From Arthrobacter sp. Soil764 (GTDB taxonomy: Bacteria; Actinomycetota; Actinomycetes; Actinomycetales; Micrococcaceae): 64,000 nt of DNA. Every line of letters begins with the position of its first letter. Position 1 is the stretch's first letter. Below, piece after piece: positions 25,015 to 34,291 of this stretch. The translations under genes were made by a program, and so were the position numbers. Under the pieces are notes generated by a model that worked only from the letters and a program-made list of their open reading frames with translations, made no database searches and was not told where the DNA came from. The stretch spans positions 287,512-351,511 of the forward strand of contig NZ_LMSI01000001.1 in NCBI RefSeq assembly GCF_001428075.1, given 5' to 3'.

Positions 25015-26499
25015 TCAGTATGCACCTGCGCTGCCGAATACGGCGCGAATGGTACGGAGGATAATAACGAGGTCTCCAAGAAGCGACCAGTTCTCCACGT
25101 AATAGAGGTCTAGCCGCACAGAGTCCTGCCAAGATAGGTTCGACCGCCCACTCACTTGCCAGAGGCCAGTTAGTCCAGGCTTGACGAGTAGCCGCCGCCT
25201 AACATCACTCTCGTAGGATTCGACTTCTCGTGGAAGTGGCGGACGTGGGCCGACGAGACTCATTGTTCCCTCAAGGACATTGAATAACTGGGGAAGTTCG
25301 TCCAGACTAAATCTCCGCAGGTATTGCCCAACGCGCGTTATCCTCGGATCTCTCTTCATCTTGAATAGGACACCGTTGCCCTCGTTCAGTTCCACCAGCT
25401 CCGACAGTCTTTGTTCTGCGTCTGCGACCATTGATCGGAACTTGAGCATATAGAAGTTCTTGCCTTCAATGCCGACGCGCGTTTGCCTAAATAGGATGGG
25501 ACCGGAACTGTCGAATCGAATCAAAATCGAAACTATGAACATCAATGGGGATAAAAGGACAATAAGCAAAGCCGAGGCGGAGATATCGAAGAGACGCTTA
25601 GCTACCCGCTGCCCTCCTTCGAGGCTTGGCGTCGTGACGTGAATAAGTGGGAGCCCTGATACCTGTTGGGTGTGGATCCGAGGACCAGCAATGTCAGTTA
25701 AGGCTGGGGCCATGATCAGACCGATGTTTCTCGACGCCAGCTCCCAACCGAGATGGCGAAGAGTTTGAGGATGCAGTTGTACACCGGCAGACACTGCTAC
25801 GGCGTCGGCGCCACTCTGCTTTATTGCTTCCAATATGGAGGCGGTATCGCTTGCGTTTCCGAGTACGGGAAGGCCAGATTCTGGCTCCAAATCTATGCAG
25901 CCCTGAACCCCTGGTATATATGCGGCTACGGGTGAATAACCCGCTTCTTTAGACCGCTGGAGCGATCTGGCGAGGTGCGCGACCGCACTGGCTCCTCCTA
26001 TGATTAGCAACCGAGACATGCTATGACCCTTAAGACGATTTACGTTCAAATGTTGCCGTAGCAGCCATCTAGCCAAGAGGAGCCCGACAATCCCAACGGG
26101 CAACGCGAAGCCTACAAAACCGCGCGCTGTATCGACGCGGAAGACATAGGAAAATATTGCAACAAGGCCGAACAGCCATAGAGAGGCTGCCGCTACACGT
26201 TTATATTCTTCGGGTCCAGCACCGAGCACACGGCTCTGTCGACTACTCCATGCTCCCAACATCAACCACCAAGCGACAATAAGGGCTAAAGAAAAAATAC
26301 CGTAGGCGGCTTCCCCCCCAGCCAAAGGAAAATTAGGGTCAAGACCAAAGCGTGTGATATAAGCACCGACAACAGCCCAAACAATAACAAATGCATCAAC
26401 CGCGCGTAGCAAGTGCGAAGTCCTAACGCGCCAATTGTCATTAGCCCCCAATTTGTTTAACCTTCCTCGTCGAAGTCGCACTCGACCAAGACTCATCAA
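25015..26499 (-). CDS. Polyprenyl glycosylphosphotransferase (exopolysaccharide initiation)
   Basis: 494-residue membrane enzyme of the WbaP/CpsE class, which transfers a sugar-1-phosphate to undecaprenyl phosphate to start repeat-unit synthesis. Five N-terminal membrane segments (about 28-160), a CoA-binding-like central domain (about 165-270), a TM at about 300, then the catalytic bacterial sugar transferase domain ([91 protein letters not shown]). The donor cannot be deduced; UDP-glucose or UDP-galactose is plausible given galU. Its base composition is lower in GC than the flanking metabolic genes. Confidence 0.93.
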   Translation of the reverse strand: MMSLGRVRLRRGRLNKLGANDNWRVRTSHLLRAVDAFVIVWAVVGAYITRFGLDPNFPLAGGEAAYGIFSLALIVAWWLMLGAWSSRQSRVLGAGPEEYKRVAAASLWLFGLVAIFSYVFRVDTARGFVGFALPVGIVGLLLARWLLRQHLNVNRLKGHSMSRLLIIGGASAVAHLARSLQRSKEAGYSPVAAYIPGVQGCIDLEPESGLPVLGNASDTASILEAIKQSGADAVAVSAGVQLHPQTLRHLGWELASRNIGLIMAPALTDIAGPRIHTQQVSGLPLIHVTTPSLEGGQRVAKRLFDISASALLIVLLSPLMFIVSILIRFDSSGPILFRQTRVGIEGKNFYMLKFRSMVADAEQRLSELVELNEGNGVLFKMKRDPRITRVGQYLRRFSLDELPQLFNVLEGTMSLVGPRPPLPREVESYESDVRRRLLVKPGLTGLWQVSGRSNLSWQDSVRLDLYYVENWSLLGDLVIILRTIRAVFGSAGAY

Positions 26500-26699
26500 T
26501 AGAACTACTGTGATGCCGTGACCATCAGGACTTCATTAATCATCACGCTGTTGCACCGAAACTTAAAATCCAATGTCGTTTTTCAATGACTTCTGGTACT
26601 GACGTCCATCACGATTTTGCTTGCTAAATAACCGAGGTACGTGCGACAACGGAAGGACGAGTAGATCCACACAGATTTACTTGTTTTGGCTTTGCTTGC
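26500..26699. promoter_or_regulatory. AT-rich intergenic region, likely promoter of the transferase gene
   Basis: Two hundred bases of clearly lower GC than the surroundings, between two minus-strand polysaccharide genes. No coding frame. AT-rich -10-like stretches such as TTAAGTTTCG and TTAATGAAG are seen on the minus strand, but no single promoter stands out. Confidence 0.4.
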
Positions 26700-28091
26700 C
26701 TAACGAATGCCTGCTGCGGAACCAGAAACTTTCTTCTTCGGCGCCTCATAACTGTAGTAGCTATACGAGTACGCGTCTGGCCCCTTGGAAGGAAGCAAGT
26801 TGAGGACGACTCCTAGAAGATGGGCCTCGACCATTTCTAATGCCTCTAGAGATCTTTTCAAGTCAGGAAGCTTGACCTTGGACGACCCTACGACCAGCAC
26901 TACAGCACCGACTTGCTGGGATAGAACCGTAGCGTCCGTGACAGGGAGAAGAGAGGGAGCATCAATAATCACAGCGTCAAAAGCGCGCTCGAGACCCTTA
27001 ATCAGGTCCTTCATGGTGCTGGAGCCCAATAGTTCACTCGGATTAGGGGGTATCTGGCCCGACGTCAACACGTAAAGCTGATCTTCTCCCCAGGGCTGAA
27101 GAAGATCATTCACGTCAGCGGCACCTATAAGAGCAGTTGTGAGCCCAGCATTGCGATCCAAGCCTAGGTAGTCGTCAATGCGTGGGCGCCGCAGGTCCGC
27201 ATCAACCAAGACCACAGTCTTTCCCGCTTGTGCGATAGCTATAGCGAGGTTTGCAGCGGTCGTTGTCTTACCTTCTCCCGGCAATGAGGACGTCACTAGA
27301 ACAGCCTTAGAGTTGTGGCTCACGTGCGCGAATTGCAGGTTAGTGCGAATCTGTCTGAAAGCTTCCGCCCTCGGGCTCTGTGCACGTGCGTGTGTCAGCA
27401 AAGGCCGCCTCTCGGCGTCTCCGTCGAAGGCTATGCCGCCCAGAACAGGAGCGTCGGACAGTTGCCTTAGATCAGCCTCACCACGAACCGCAGTATCCAA
27501 GGTCGTGCGCAGGATGGCCACGGAAATTCCCACCGCGCTACCTATCATGAGCCCCAGGAGCAGGTTAAGGCTTGTCGCCGGGGCAGAGGGCTTGAGGGGG
27601 GCTGACGCGGGCGTGACTACGGAAAGTTTGACAAGAGAAGTGCCATCGACGGAGGGCCGTTCAAGGTTTGCTACTGTCCTGACCAGACTGTCGCCCACAG
27701 CCTTTGCGATAGCAGCGGCTTGAACGGGGGACTCGTCCTCAGCAGAAATTGTGATGATGACCGTGTTGAGATCTGCATTAGCTTTAACACGTTCCGCAAG
27801 GGCCGTCGGCGTTACGTCTAACCCAAGGGTATCGATCGCTGGCTGCAAGACTGAGGGGGTTGCGACGGTTTGTACATACGACTGCACACGCGACTGGCTG
27901 AAGGTGTTCCCTTGCTGCAAGTCTTGGACAGAACCAGACGACTGGATCGCCACGAACAACTGCGTCTCGGCTCGGTAAGTAGGCTTGAGCGCTAGTGAGA
28001 CCGCTCCGGCCACGAGAAGACCTAGAAGTGCAGATGATACTACGCCTAGCCATCGACGTCTTAGAATCCGAAAGTAATCGCCAATTTCCAA
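26700..28091 (-). CDS. Wzz/BY-kinase fusion (polysaccharide chain-length and tyrosine kinase)
   Basis: 463 residues: N-terminal Wzz domain with two membrane segments (about 14-36 and 172-193) around an extracytoplasmic loop, then a cytoplasmic bacterial tyrosine kinase. Kinase motifs: Walker A TSSLPGEGKTTTAANLA (about 267-283), Walker A' VVLVDADLRRP (about 293-303), Walker B-like FDAVIIDAPSLLPVTDA, and a C-terminal tyrosine cluster YSYSYYSYE as autophosphorylation site. It controls polymerisation and export of the polysaccharide made by this locus. First gene of the minus-strand arm; divergent from the glycosyltransferase at 28351. Confidence 0.95.
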   Translation of the reverse strand: MEIGDYFRILRRRWLGVVSSALLGLLVAGAVSLALKPTYRAETQLFVAIQSSGSVQDLQQGNTFSQSRVQSYVQTVATPSVLQPAIDTLGLDVTPTALAERVKANADLNTVIITISAEDESPVQAAAIAKAVGDSLVRTVANLERPSVDGTSLVKLSVVTPASAPLKPSAPATSLNLLLGLMIGSAVGISVAILRTTLDTAVRGEADLRQLSDAPVLGGIAFDGDAERRPLLTHARAQSPRAEAFRQIRTNLQFAHVSHNSKAVLVTSSLPGEGKTTTAANLAIAIAQAGKTVVLVDADLRRPRIDDYLGLDRNAGLTTALIGAADVNDLLQPWGEDQLYVLTSGQIPPNPSELLGSSTMKDLIKGLERAFDAVIIDAPSLLPVTDATVLSQQVGAVVLVVGSSKVKLPDLKRSLEALEMVEAHLLGVVLNLLPSKGPDAYSYSYYSYEAPKKKVSGSAAGIR

Positions 28092-28350
28092 ACTAATTAC
28101 CTCTCAGAGCGTTCTGGTCTCCGACCCCAGCAGGAGATCTCTACTTCGGCGTCTGTGAAGCCGGCCGATCGCTAATCGATGTTATCCGGAATGCACGTCC
28201 CCAGCAGACAAATATACACCCGGACCTTGCTCACTCACCCCACATTGCGTCGGGGTATGCGCCCGGCGCATCGAAGCCTTCAACGTCTTGGCTGCCACGT
28301 ATAGTATCCGGTGTTTGAAATTGTTTCCGCGATCTGGATTGGGGTCCTGC

Positions 28351-29460
28351 ATGACAAAATCTGTGGCAGTTATCGGTACTCGGGGGTACCCGAGTTACTA
28401 TGGTGGGTTCGAGACCGCGGTGCGAAAGCTGGCCCCATATCTTGCGGACCAAGGCTGGGATGTTACAGTTTACGGTCGCAGAGGCGCTACCAAGATCAAT
28501 GATCCGGCCACCGACTCCAGGGTCAAGACAGTTGTCACCGTAGGAGTCGAAAGAAAATCCGTTAGCACCCTATCTTACGGACTCACAGCGGTGTTGCATG
28601 CCCTGCATCACAAACCGGACGTCGCTTTGGTGATGAATGTTGCAAATGGCTTTTGGCTTCCACTTTTGCGACTTCGTGGAATACCAGTAGTCGTCAATGT
28701 TGATGGCATGGAGTGGGAGCGTGCAAAATGGGGGCGTCTTGCTAAGACGATATTCAGGCTTGGCGCCTTCTTGACAGCTAAATTTGCCACCACTCTCATC
28801 ACCGATGCCCTTGAGATTCAGCGACGCTGGCAAGTAGAATTTATGCGCGACAGCGTCTTCATTCCTTACGGCGGTGAAATACCCGGCCGGTTGGATCCTC
28901 CTCTTAGGCTCAGTAAGCGCAAATACGTCTTGCTTGTCGCTCGCTTTGTTCCTGAAAATTCGGTTCCTGAATTTTTTGAGGCGGTAGATCGAATTTCCAA
29001 GAATTACCAGGTCGTGATTGTTGGGTCTTCGGGTTATGGCGGCGATCTTGATGCCCGCGCCGCGACCCTAGCAAAAAACGAGAATGTGTGCTGGCTTGGG
29101 CATGTTAGTGACGATGAAATGCTCATGGCCCTGTGGCAAAACGCAGGTGCCTATTTCCATGGTCATAGTGTAGGCGGGACAAATCCCGCGCTAGTGCAAG
29201 CGATGGCATGTGGCGCTCCAGTCGTCGCTAGGGATACGGTCTACAACCGTGAGGTCTTACAAGGAACTGATGCAATTTTCGTGAATCCTGATTGTGACTC
29301 CATAGCCACGGGCGTGGAAGCCATGATGGGTTCGGATGAACTACAAGCACAGGTATCGGAAAAGGTCAAAGTCAGGTCGGAAGACGAATACAGCTGGATG
29401 TATGTCTGTGGATTATACGATGCAACTATCGGCGCTCACTTAACCAAGGTTTCGGTGTAG
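28351..29460 (+). CDS. Glycosyltransferase family 4 with DUF1972-type N-terminus
   Basis: 369 residues from the ATG at 28351; the upstream frame is not coding-like. The N-terminal Rossmann half begins SVAVIGTRGYPSYYGGFETAVRKLAPYLADQGWDVTVYGR, the hallmark of DUF1972/GT4 rhamnosyl- or galactosyltransferases, and the C-terminal half has LLVARFVPENSVPEFFEAV, WLGHVSDDEMLMALWQNAGAYFHGHSVGGTNPALVQAMACG. Acts on the cytoplasmic face on the lipid-linked repeat unit. First gene of a plus-strand run with 29465 and 30607, opposite to the Wzz/BY-kinase gene. Donor and acceptor unknown. Confidence 0.9.
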   Translation: MTKSVAVIGTRGYPSYYGGFETAVRKLAPYLADQGWDVTVYGRRGATKINDPATDSRVKTVVTVGVERKSVSTLSYGLTAVLHALHHKPDVALVMNVANGFWLPLLRLRGIPVVVNVDGMEWERAKWGRLAKTIFRLGAFLTAKFATTLITDALEIQRRWQVEFMRDSVFIPYGGEIPGRLDPPLRLSKRKYVLLVARFVPENSVPEFFEAVDRISKNYQVVIVGSSGYGGDLDARAATLAKNENVCWLGHVSDDEMLMALWQNAGAYFHGHSVGGTNPALVQAMACGAPVVARDTVYNREVLQGTDAIFVNPDCDSIATGVEAMMGSDELQAQVSEKVKVRSEDEYSWMYVCGLYDATIGAHLTKVSV

Positions 29461-29464
29461 CCGA

Positions 29465-30610
29465 TTGAACTACAAATTGGAAAGAAGCGAGGATACCAGC
29501 CCTTCACTAAACGGTGGTATGAAGCCTCACTTTGTTATCGTCAACCAGAATATAAGTTCTAACGCGCTTGGCCGGGCTTTATCAATGGCCTTAGTCGCTA
29601 AAGAGTTGGGAGAAACCACGCTGATCTCGTTCGGACGTGGAAAAATCTGGCCAGGAGTATCCCAGTTCGACACGCCTGTATTGCGTGTATCCCGGAACTG
29701 GCGAAAAGATCTTGACCGCGTGTTGTTGGGCCATCGCGGTCACTCATCCGTTGTATGGCTCTCCAAAGGTTTAGATCCTTTGTCTAAGGTCGCAAGCTAC
29801 GTGCGCCGGCGCTATCCCGACACGACCGTTATTTTGGATTTGGATGATGATGATGCAGCGCTGGCAATCGCCTTTCGAAAAAGCTCGATGACCAACCATC
29901 TCAAACTGTCATGGTTTCGACGCGGAAACCCGTGGAGGATCCGTAAATCGCAAGATGCTATTGCTTCCGTGGCTGACAGCTTCACCTTTTCCACACATGC
30001 GCTCGCTACAAGGTATCCCAATTCCTATGTTCCGTACGCTAGGGTGCCGCACGTCCGCGTACCGGCCTCGGTGAAGGCGAGGCAAAGTCGTTTAAAGGAC
30101 GGAAATTTGCACTTCGGGTGTTTCGGTACACTCCGACCCCATAAAGGGAGCCAGCTTTTACTTGACATCATGCGCGCTGATCGAGACCTTACTTTAGTTA
30201 CCTTTCGAAACTGTGGGCTGGGTGTGCCGCTTTCTACGGATTGTAATTGGCTGGAAATTGACCCCGCGACCCCGCTAGATCGTGCCTACGCAAATATTGA
30301 TGTCGCCGTTATTCCGATCACTGATTCAAATGCGGGCGCGCAATATCAGCTGCCTGCCAAGATTGTGGACGCGATGCGCGCGCGGGTTCCGATAGTCGCA
30401 ACGCCGACACCTGCGATCGAAGAAATCGCGGGGGATGCGATATCGCCACTGAGGCATGATCAGACTTACGGCGAAATCATAGGCCTGATCCGGAAGGCGG
30501 CCATGAGTAACTTATCTCATTCTAGCGGTAATAGGTTCATGGAAGTCCTTACTCCCCAAGCTGCTGCTGTTGAGCTCGAGAACCTTCTTGGGCGCAAAGA
30601 CTGTTCATGA
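29465..30610 (+). CDS. Glycosyltransferase, GT4-like
   Basis: 381 residues from a TTG at 29465; the conserved part begins near the Met at 29519 (KPHFVIVNQNISSNALGRALSMALVAKELG), and that ATG is the alternative start. Both lack a strong ribosome-binding site. The C-terminal half shows the nucleotide-sugar binding fold (FGCFGTLRPHKGSQLLLDIM, DVAVIPITDSNAGAQYQLPAKIVDAMRARVPIVATPTPAIEEIAG). Low-GC codon use compared with genes outside the locus. Overlaps the following flippase gene by four bases (ATGA). Confidence 0.82.
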   Translation: MNYKLERSEDTSPSLNGGMKPHFVIVNQNISSNALGRALSMALVAKELGETTLISFGRGKIWPGVSQFDTPVLRVSRNWRKDLDRVLLGHRGHSSVVWLSKGLDPLSKVASYVRRRYPDTTVILDLDDDDAALAIAFRKSSMTNHLKLSWFRRGNPWRIRKSQDAIASVADSFTFSTHALATRYPNSYVPYARVPHVRVPASVKARQSRLKDGNLHFGCFGTLRPHKGSQLLLDIMRADRDLTLVTFRNCGLGVPLSTDCNWLEIDPATPLDRAYANIDVAVIPITDSNAGAQYQLPAKIVDAMRARVPIVATPTPAIEEIAGDAISPLRHDQTYGEIIGLIRKAAMSNLSHSSGNRFMEVLTPQAAAVELENLLGRKDCS

Positions 30611-31770
30611 AAAAGGCACTTGACCTTTTGGGAAAAGTCTTTGTGCACCAGACCGTTGTTGCGCAAATCCTATCAGCTCTAAGTGCCATTATCGCAATAG
30701 TGATACTTTCTCGCTGGATGCCTTCTCAGGATTATGCTCACTACGCCGTGGTGACCGCGATTTGGGCTATAGGCAATGCTGTAGTTGGAACAGCCACCGG
30801 TACTCGTATTGCGCGGACCGCTGCTGAAGGCGCTCATAAGATCTCTTTCAGGCTCTCGGAGCTTCTTATAGCTTCTGTTGTGTCGATACTATGCGGCGGC
30901 TACGTAGTTATTCTTCGCGCCTCTTATATAGATGGCGTGCTGGCAGCAGCCTCTATGATGACTTTCGTTCTCGCGGAAGCCAGTATCTCATTTGAAATTG
31001 GCGCAGCTCGCTTCAAAAGATATTTGTTTCTTCTGATAATTCGCGTAGTCAGTCCAATTATTGTTTTAATGAGCGGTATTTTATTCGACATACTGTCTCT
31101 AACTTGGGCTTTCATGGCGGTGCTTTTGGGCAATGTACTCAGTATTGTCCCGTCCCTGTGGCGCTGGTCCGCAAGGCGGTATACGGGGGTCTCCTACTCA
31201 AGCCACATGGTTGGTTCGCTAAATTTCGGCCTGTGGGTAATGGCAAGCGCAGATCGGATCATTCTTGAGCCCCTAGTCGACCCCACGGATCTGGCTTTAT
31301 ATGCTCTTACCTACGGATTGATGGACCGGTTCTTTAGAGCGCTGTCTAATGCTTATATTACGCGTTCACTTGGCGCATCTTTTAGCGGTGCGCATACCAT
31401 TCCCGATGTTAAGTATTTCCTTGTTACGTTGCTACTCTATTTTGGTGTTGTTCTTGGCGCAGGATGGGCCGTTGAAATAGTTTCGGGTGGGCGATACTCG
31501 CCGAGCATTCTTCTTTCGCTGCTAATTGCGGGAGCCGGACTGGCCATGCTGTGGAGTGCACCGTTTTACGTTGCCTTACTGGCAGGCGCTCAATATAAAG
31601 GCAGTCTCATTATTGTCGGTCTCATTGCAGTATTTAATATAACCTTTAATGCATCACTCGACGGTTATTTTGGTATATTGGGTGCCGCTTCCATTTCGCT
31701 AGGTTCCTACATAATGTGGCTGGTATGGCTGGCGCTGAGAACCAGACGTATGATGTCCGCATCTGACTGA
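30607..31770 (+). CDS. Polysaccharide flippase-like membrane protein (Wzx family)
   Basis: 387-residue protein with about 10-12 predicted membrane segments and very few charged residues, in the style of the polysaccharide transport/MATE-like flippases that move undecaprenyl-linked repeat units across the membrane. Family-like points are the N-terminal LLGKVFVHQTVVAQILSALSAIIAIVILSRWM and DYAHYAVVTAIWAI, equivalent to the RxLGPxxYG region of Wzx. It is shorter than the usual 420-480 residues but reads through intact. Coupled to the glycosyltransferase by ATGA overlap. Assignment is by topology and context, not by a specific motif. Confidence 0.8.
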   Translation: MKKALDLLGKVFVHQTVVAQILSALSAIIAIVILSRWMPSQDYAHYAVVTAIWAIGNAVVGTATGTRIARTAAEGAHKISFRLSELLIASVVSILCGGYVVILRASYIDGVLAAASMMTFVLAEASISFEIGAARFKRYLFLLIIRVVSPIIVLMSGILFDILSLTWAFMAVLLGNVLSIVPSLWRWSARRYTGVSYSSHMVGSLNFGLWVMASADRIILEPLVDPTDLALYALTYGLMDRFFRALSNAYITRSLGASFSGAHTIPDVKYFLVTLLLYFGVVLGAGWAVEIVSGGRYSPSILLSLLIAGAGLAMLWSAPFYVALLAGAQYKGSLIIVGLIAVFNITFNASLDGYFGILGAASISLGSYIMWLVWLALRTRRMMSASD

Positions 31771-32171
31771 GAACTAGGTGTTGCGCGAACGCATCCGTCA
31801 TAGCGAGCAAAGGCAACTTCGGGTGCTATTGAGCGCGCAATATCGACCCGCAGCGTCGAGGTGGAAGTAGAAAAGGTTTCTTAGGCTACTCAACCGCGAC
31901 CGCTGCTATGAGTTCTATTGGCTGAACTGGCTCTGCGTGATTGATGATGAGACAGGCTGCGTCTTTTGAAAGTTGAAGGGCCTCTAGCTGAACTCTCCCG
32001 CTAGGTGACGTGGGGACTGATTTGGGGCAATAAGAGGACCTCCGGGCGCTGTTTGGTGCTTGTCAAGACGTAAAACAAAACACGAAGTCCTCGTGTCTCA
32101 CCTCAAGCGGGTTTTTGGCTTCATTCGGGGCGTTTGCAGTTGACCCTTTGCATTTTTGATGATGGTGGCCG
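31771..32171. other. Gene-free stretch before the IS remnant
   Basis: Four hundred bases with no coding frame of any length on either strand. An AT-rich segment ACGTAAAACAAAACACGAAG lies near 32070. It may hold the decayed left part of the insertion sequence whose 3' portion follows, but no terminal inverted repeat was identified. Confidence 0.4.
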
Positions 32172-32645
32172 TTGCACCGGGCTGCCGAAAGGGTCAATGT
32201 CTATGTACCGGCAGCCGCGAGATGGTCCTGCCGGGCCATCGACAAGGCCTGGGCGCACCGCATGCTGCTTTTCCGTGGCGGCGACAACCTCAGCTGCAGG
32301 GCGGCGCTCCGGTTGGAGGAGGTGTTCGCCCTGGACGATCCAACCGGCACGCTCCACGTCGTCTGGAAGGTCAAGGAACAACTCCGGACCCTGCTCCGCA
32401 CCGGCTCGCTGGAGGAGGCCGCAGCGGCCAAGAAAGAACTCGAGGAACTGGTCAAGGCTGCCGCGCGGCCGGAAACCAACGGGCTCTACCGCACCGTCTG
32501 CAGGAGGTGGAAAGAGGTCAAGGTGCTCATCATCACCGGCGCCGCGACAGGCAAGGTTGAAGCCAAAAACACAGCGATCAAGAACATCAAGCGAACTACC
32601 CGCGGCTATCGCAATGCAGATAACTACAAATCGGTTTTTCTCTGA
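32172..32645 (+). pseudogene. ISL3-family transposase, C-terminal remnant
   Basis: One frame encodes the C-terminal part of an actinobacterial ISL3 (DDE) transposase: RAALRLEEVFALDDPTGTL, VVWKVKEQLRTLL, ETNGLYRTVCRRWKEVKVLI, then KVEAKNTAIKNIKRTTRGYRN and NYKSVFL. Full-length members have about 400-550 residues, so most of the protein, including two of the three catalytic acidic residues, is missing, and the C-terminus stops some residues early. The N-terminal 20 residues do not fit. It sits between the flippase gene and a convergent glycosyltransferase, marking past rearrangement in the polysaccharide locus. Confidence 0.85.
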
Positions 32646-33155
32646 GAATTGCCGTCCGGACGGCGGCATGACGCTTATCCCAGGGATCCTTGTCCCCACA
32701 AACCGTACTGAGCCGTGAAGACGGGCTGGAGGGCCGTAGGAGCGAGCCGCTGACGTACTCGCGCCGGACCCGAATGCGCACCGAGCGATGTGTTCTAGGG
32801 CTGCGGGTGACCAGGCGCTGGGGTCCGTTCAGAAGCGCATACCACCTGCATCTGAACATCTCCAAAGTCCACAACATCCTGCCCGCTGTCTCTGCCCGCT
32901 TCGGCCGTTCGCCGGCACCGTCAACGGGGATCAGGGGCCGCGACCGAGACTGGCCCACCGATACGAGAACGCCTGGCGACACTCATCCCAGCCGGGCTAC
33001 TGGCCGCTTCTTTTCAAGGGACGAACCCACTTCCCCACGACCAGGAAGGTCGTCAGCCGCGGAGAGCCCCTAACCCTAGATTGGGCTCTCCGCTTCGCTA
33101 CAGTGGGATCCTCGCAAGGTGAGGACCTCCGGCTGAGTGGTTCGACGGAGCGGAG
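32646..33155. other. Gene-free stretch after the IS remnant
   Basis: About 510 bases with no convincing coding frame; short frames of 120 residues or so have shadow-like Arg/Pro/Ser composition. A 14-bp palindrome GCCGTCCGGACGGC lies just after the transposase remnant, and a stem-loop precedes the convergent glycosyltransferase (listed separately). Confidence 0.5.
33059..33093 (-). terminator. Stem-loop downstream of the glycosyltransferase at 33156
   Basis: GCGGAGAGCCC (33059-33069) is perfectly complementary to 33083-33093, with a 13-base loop. It lies 63 bases beyond the stop of the minus-strand gene. It could be its terminator or a leftover of the adjacent insertion sequence. Confidence 0.5.
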
Positions 33156-34274
33156 CTAAGAAACGGACGGATGGACCTCCATAAGGGCGAGAATTTTCTC
33201 TGTCTTTGCCTTCCAAGTAAGCTCTGGAGGCGTGGAATACGGCATCCGTGGCACTCTTCCGTTGTGCAAGTCGAGCGATCGGATCAGTTTTCCATGAGCA
33301 TTTGCATCCGCAACCGTTACTCCTGGCATCGGTCTTTCCCGGGTTCCTATAATTGGCGTCGTGATTACGGGAAGTCCCGCCGCCCGATATTCGTAGATCT
33401 TTATTGCATCCCCGCCAACCTGTCCCTTCGAAACGCCGTGAGGCACCCATCCCACATCGAACGTCTGTAGTAATGCCGGAATATTTGAGTAGTGCACGTC
33501 ACCGAGCATGACAATATTTTGTAATCTCTTTAGGGCGATCCCGACTTCCCTATCAAGAACTGGCCCCGCAAAAGCGAATTTCCAATTCGGATTACTCTCG
33601 GCGGTTGAACGAATCAGTGAGACGTCGAGCCGCCTACCTATTTTCCCAATGTATCCCACTGTGGGGCGTCCACTCGCTGTACTATTCGAACTGAACTTGT
33701 CGGGGTCGCATCCATTCGGAACTAGTACTGCGTCATCCCTCCCGTGATCCAATGCCAATCTAAGCGTGGATTCAGAATTTGCTGTTACAGAAGTTGCATA
33801 TCTAAAGAGGTTCGCGTAACTCGTTGCTACCTCATTGCGGAAGGTTCTGAAGGCTTCATGCTCTAACCAATTGTCTAGCAAATCCACATGGAGGGGACCT
33901 TGGTGTTCTTTGATTTCGCCGCGAAGGCCCATCATCGGATTCCAAACGATTGTGGCCTCGTTTTTCACAACTGTTCCGTAATGACGAATCGAGTTAACCC
34001 ACCATCTCTTAGGATGCCGGAGAGGAGGAACGGTCAATACAGTTTTGTAGTCGTCATGAACGTTTGGAAGTTGGGCATCAGTGCTGGCACCGCGCATAGC
34101 CAAGCGCCTGAGTGGGAACGGGTCAGGTCGTGAGTGAACTTGAATATCGGAAGTTGGGAAGAGCTTCGACATCCACTCCAAGACATGTGCGTCGCGTGTT
34201 CGATAACCTTCCGCCAGCATCTTATGGTGGCCGTGCATGGGAAAGGCGTGAAATGTGGTGGGTGACATATGCAT
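33156..34274 (-). CDS. Glycosyltransferase (GT4-like)
   Basis: 372 residues. The C-terminal half is a recognisable GT-B donor-binding domain: RPTVGYIGKIGRRLDVSLI, KFAFAGPVLDREV, IVMLGDVHYSNIPALLQTFDVGWVPHG, GGDAIKIYEYRAAGLPVITTPI. The N-terminal half is an acceptor domain with LDNWLEHEAFRTFRNEVATSYANLFRYATSVTANSEST, as in glycosyltransferases of the GT4 class used for capsule or teichoic acid glycosylation. Low GC relative to the flanks. Lies 17 bases after the nucleotide-sugar dehydrogenase gene and is probably co-transcribed with it. Substrates unknown. Confidence 0.85.
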   Translation of the reverse strand: MHMSPTTFHAFPMHGHHKMLAEGYRTRDAHVLEWMSKLFPTSDIQVHSRPDPFPLRRLAMRGASTDAQLPNVHDDYKTVLTVPPLRHPKRWWVNSIRHYGTVVKNEATIVWNPMMGLRGEIKEHQGPLHVDLLDNWLEHEAFRTFRNEVATSYANLFRYATSVTANSESTLRLALDHGRDDAVLVPNGCDPDKFSSNSTASGRPTVGYIGKIGRRLDVSLIRSTAESNPNWKFAFAGPVLDREVGIALKRLQNIVMLGDVHYSNIPALLQTFDVGWVPHGVSKGQVGGDAIKIYEYRAAGLPVITTPIIGTRERPMPGVTVADANAHGKLIRSLDLHNGRVPRMPYSTPPELTWKAKTEKILALMEVHPSVS

Positions 34275-34291
34275 CGTCTTGTCTCTTCGAT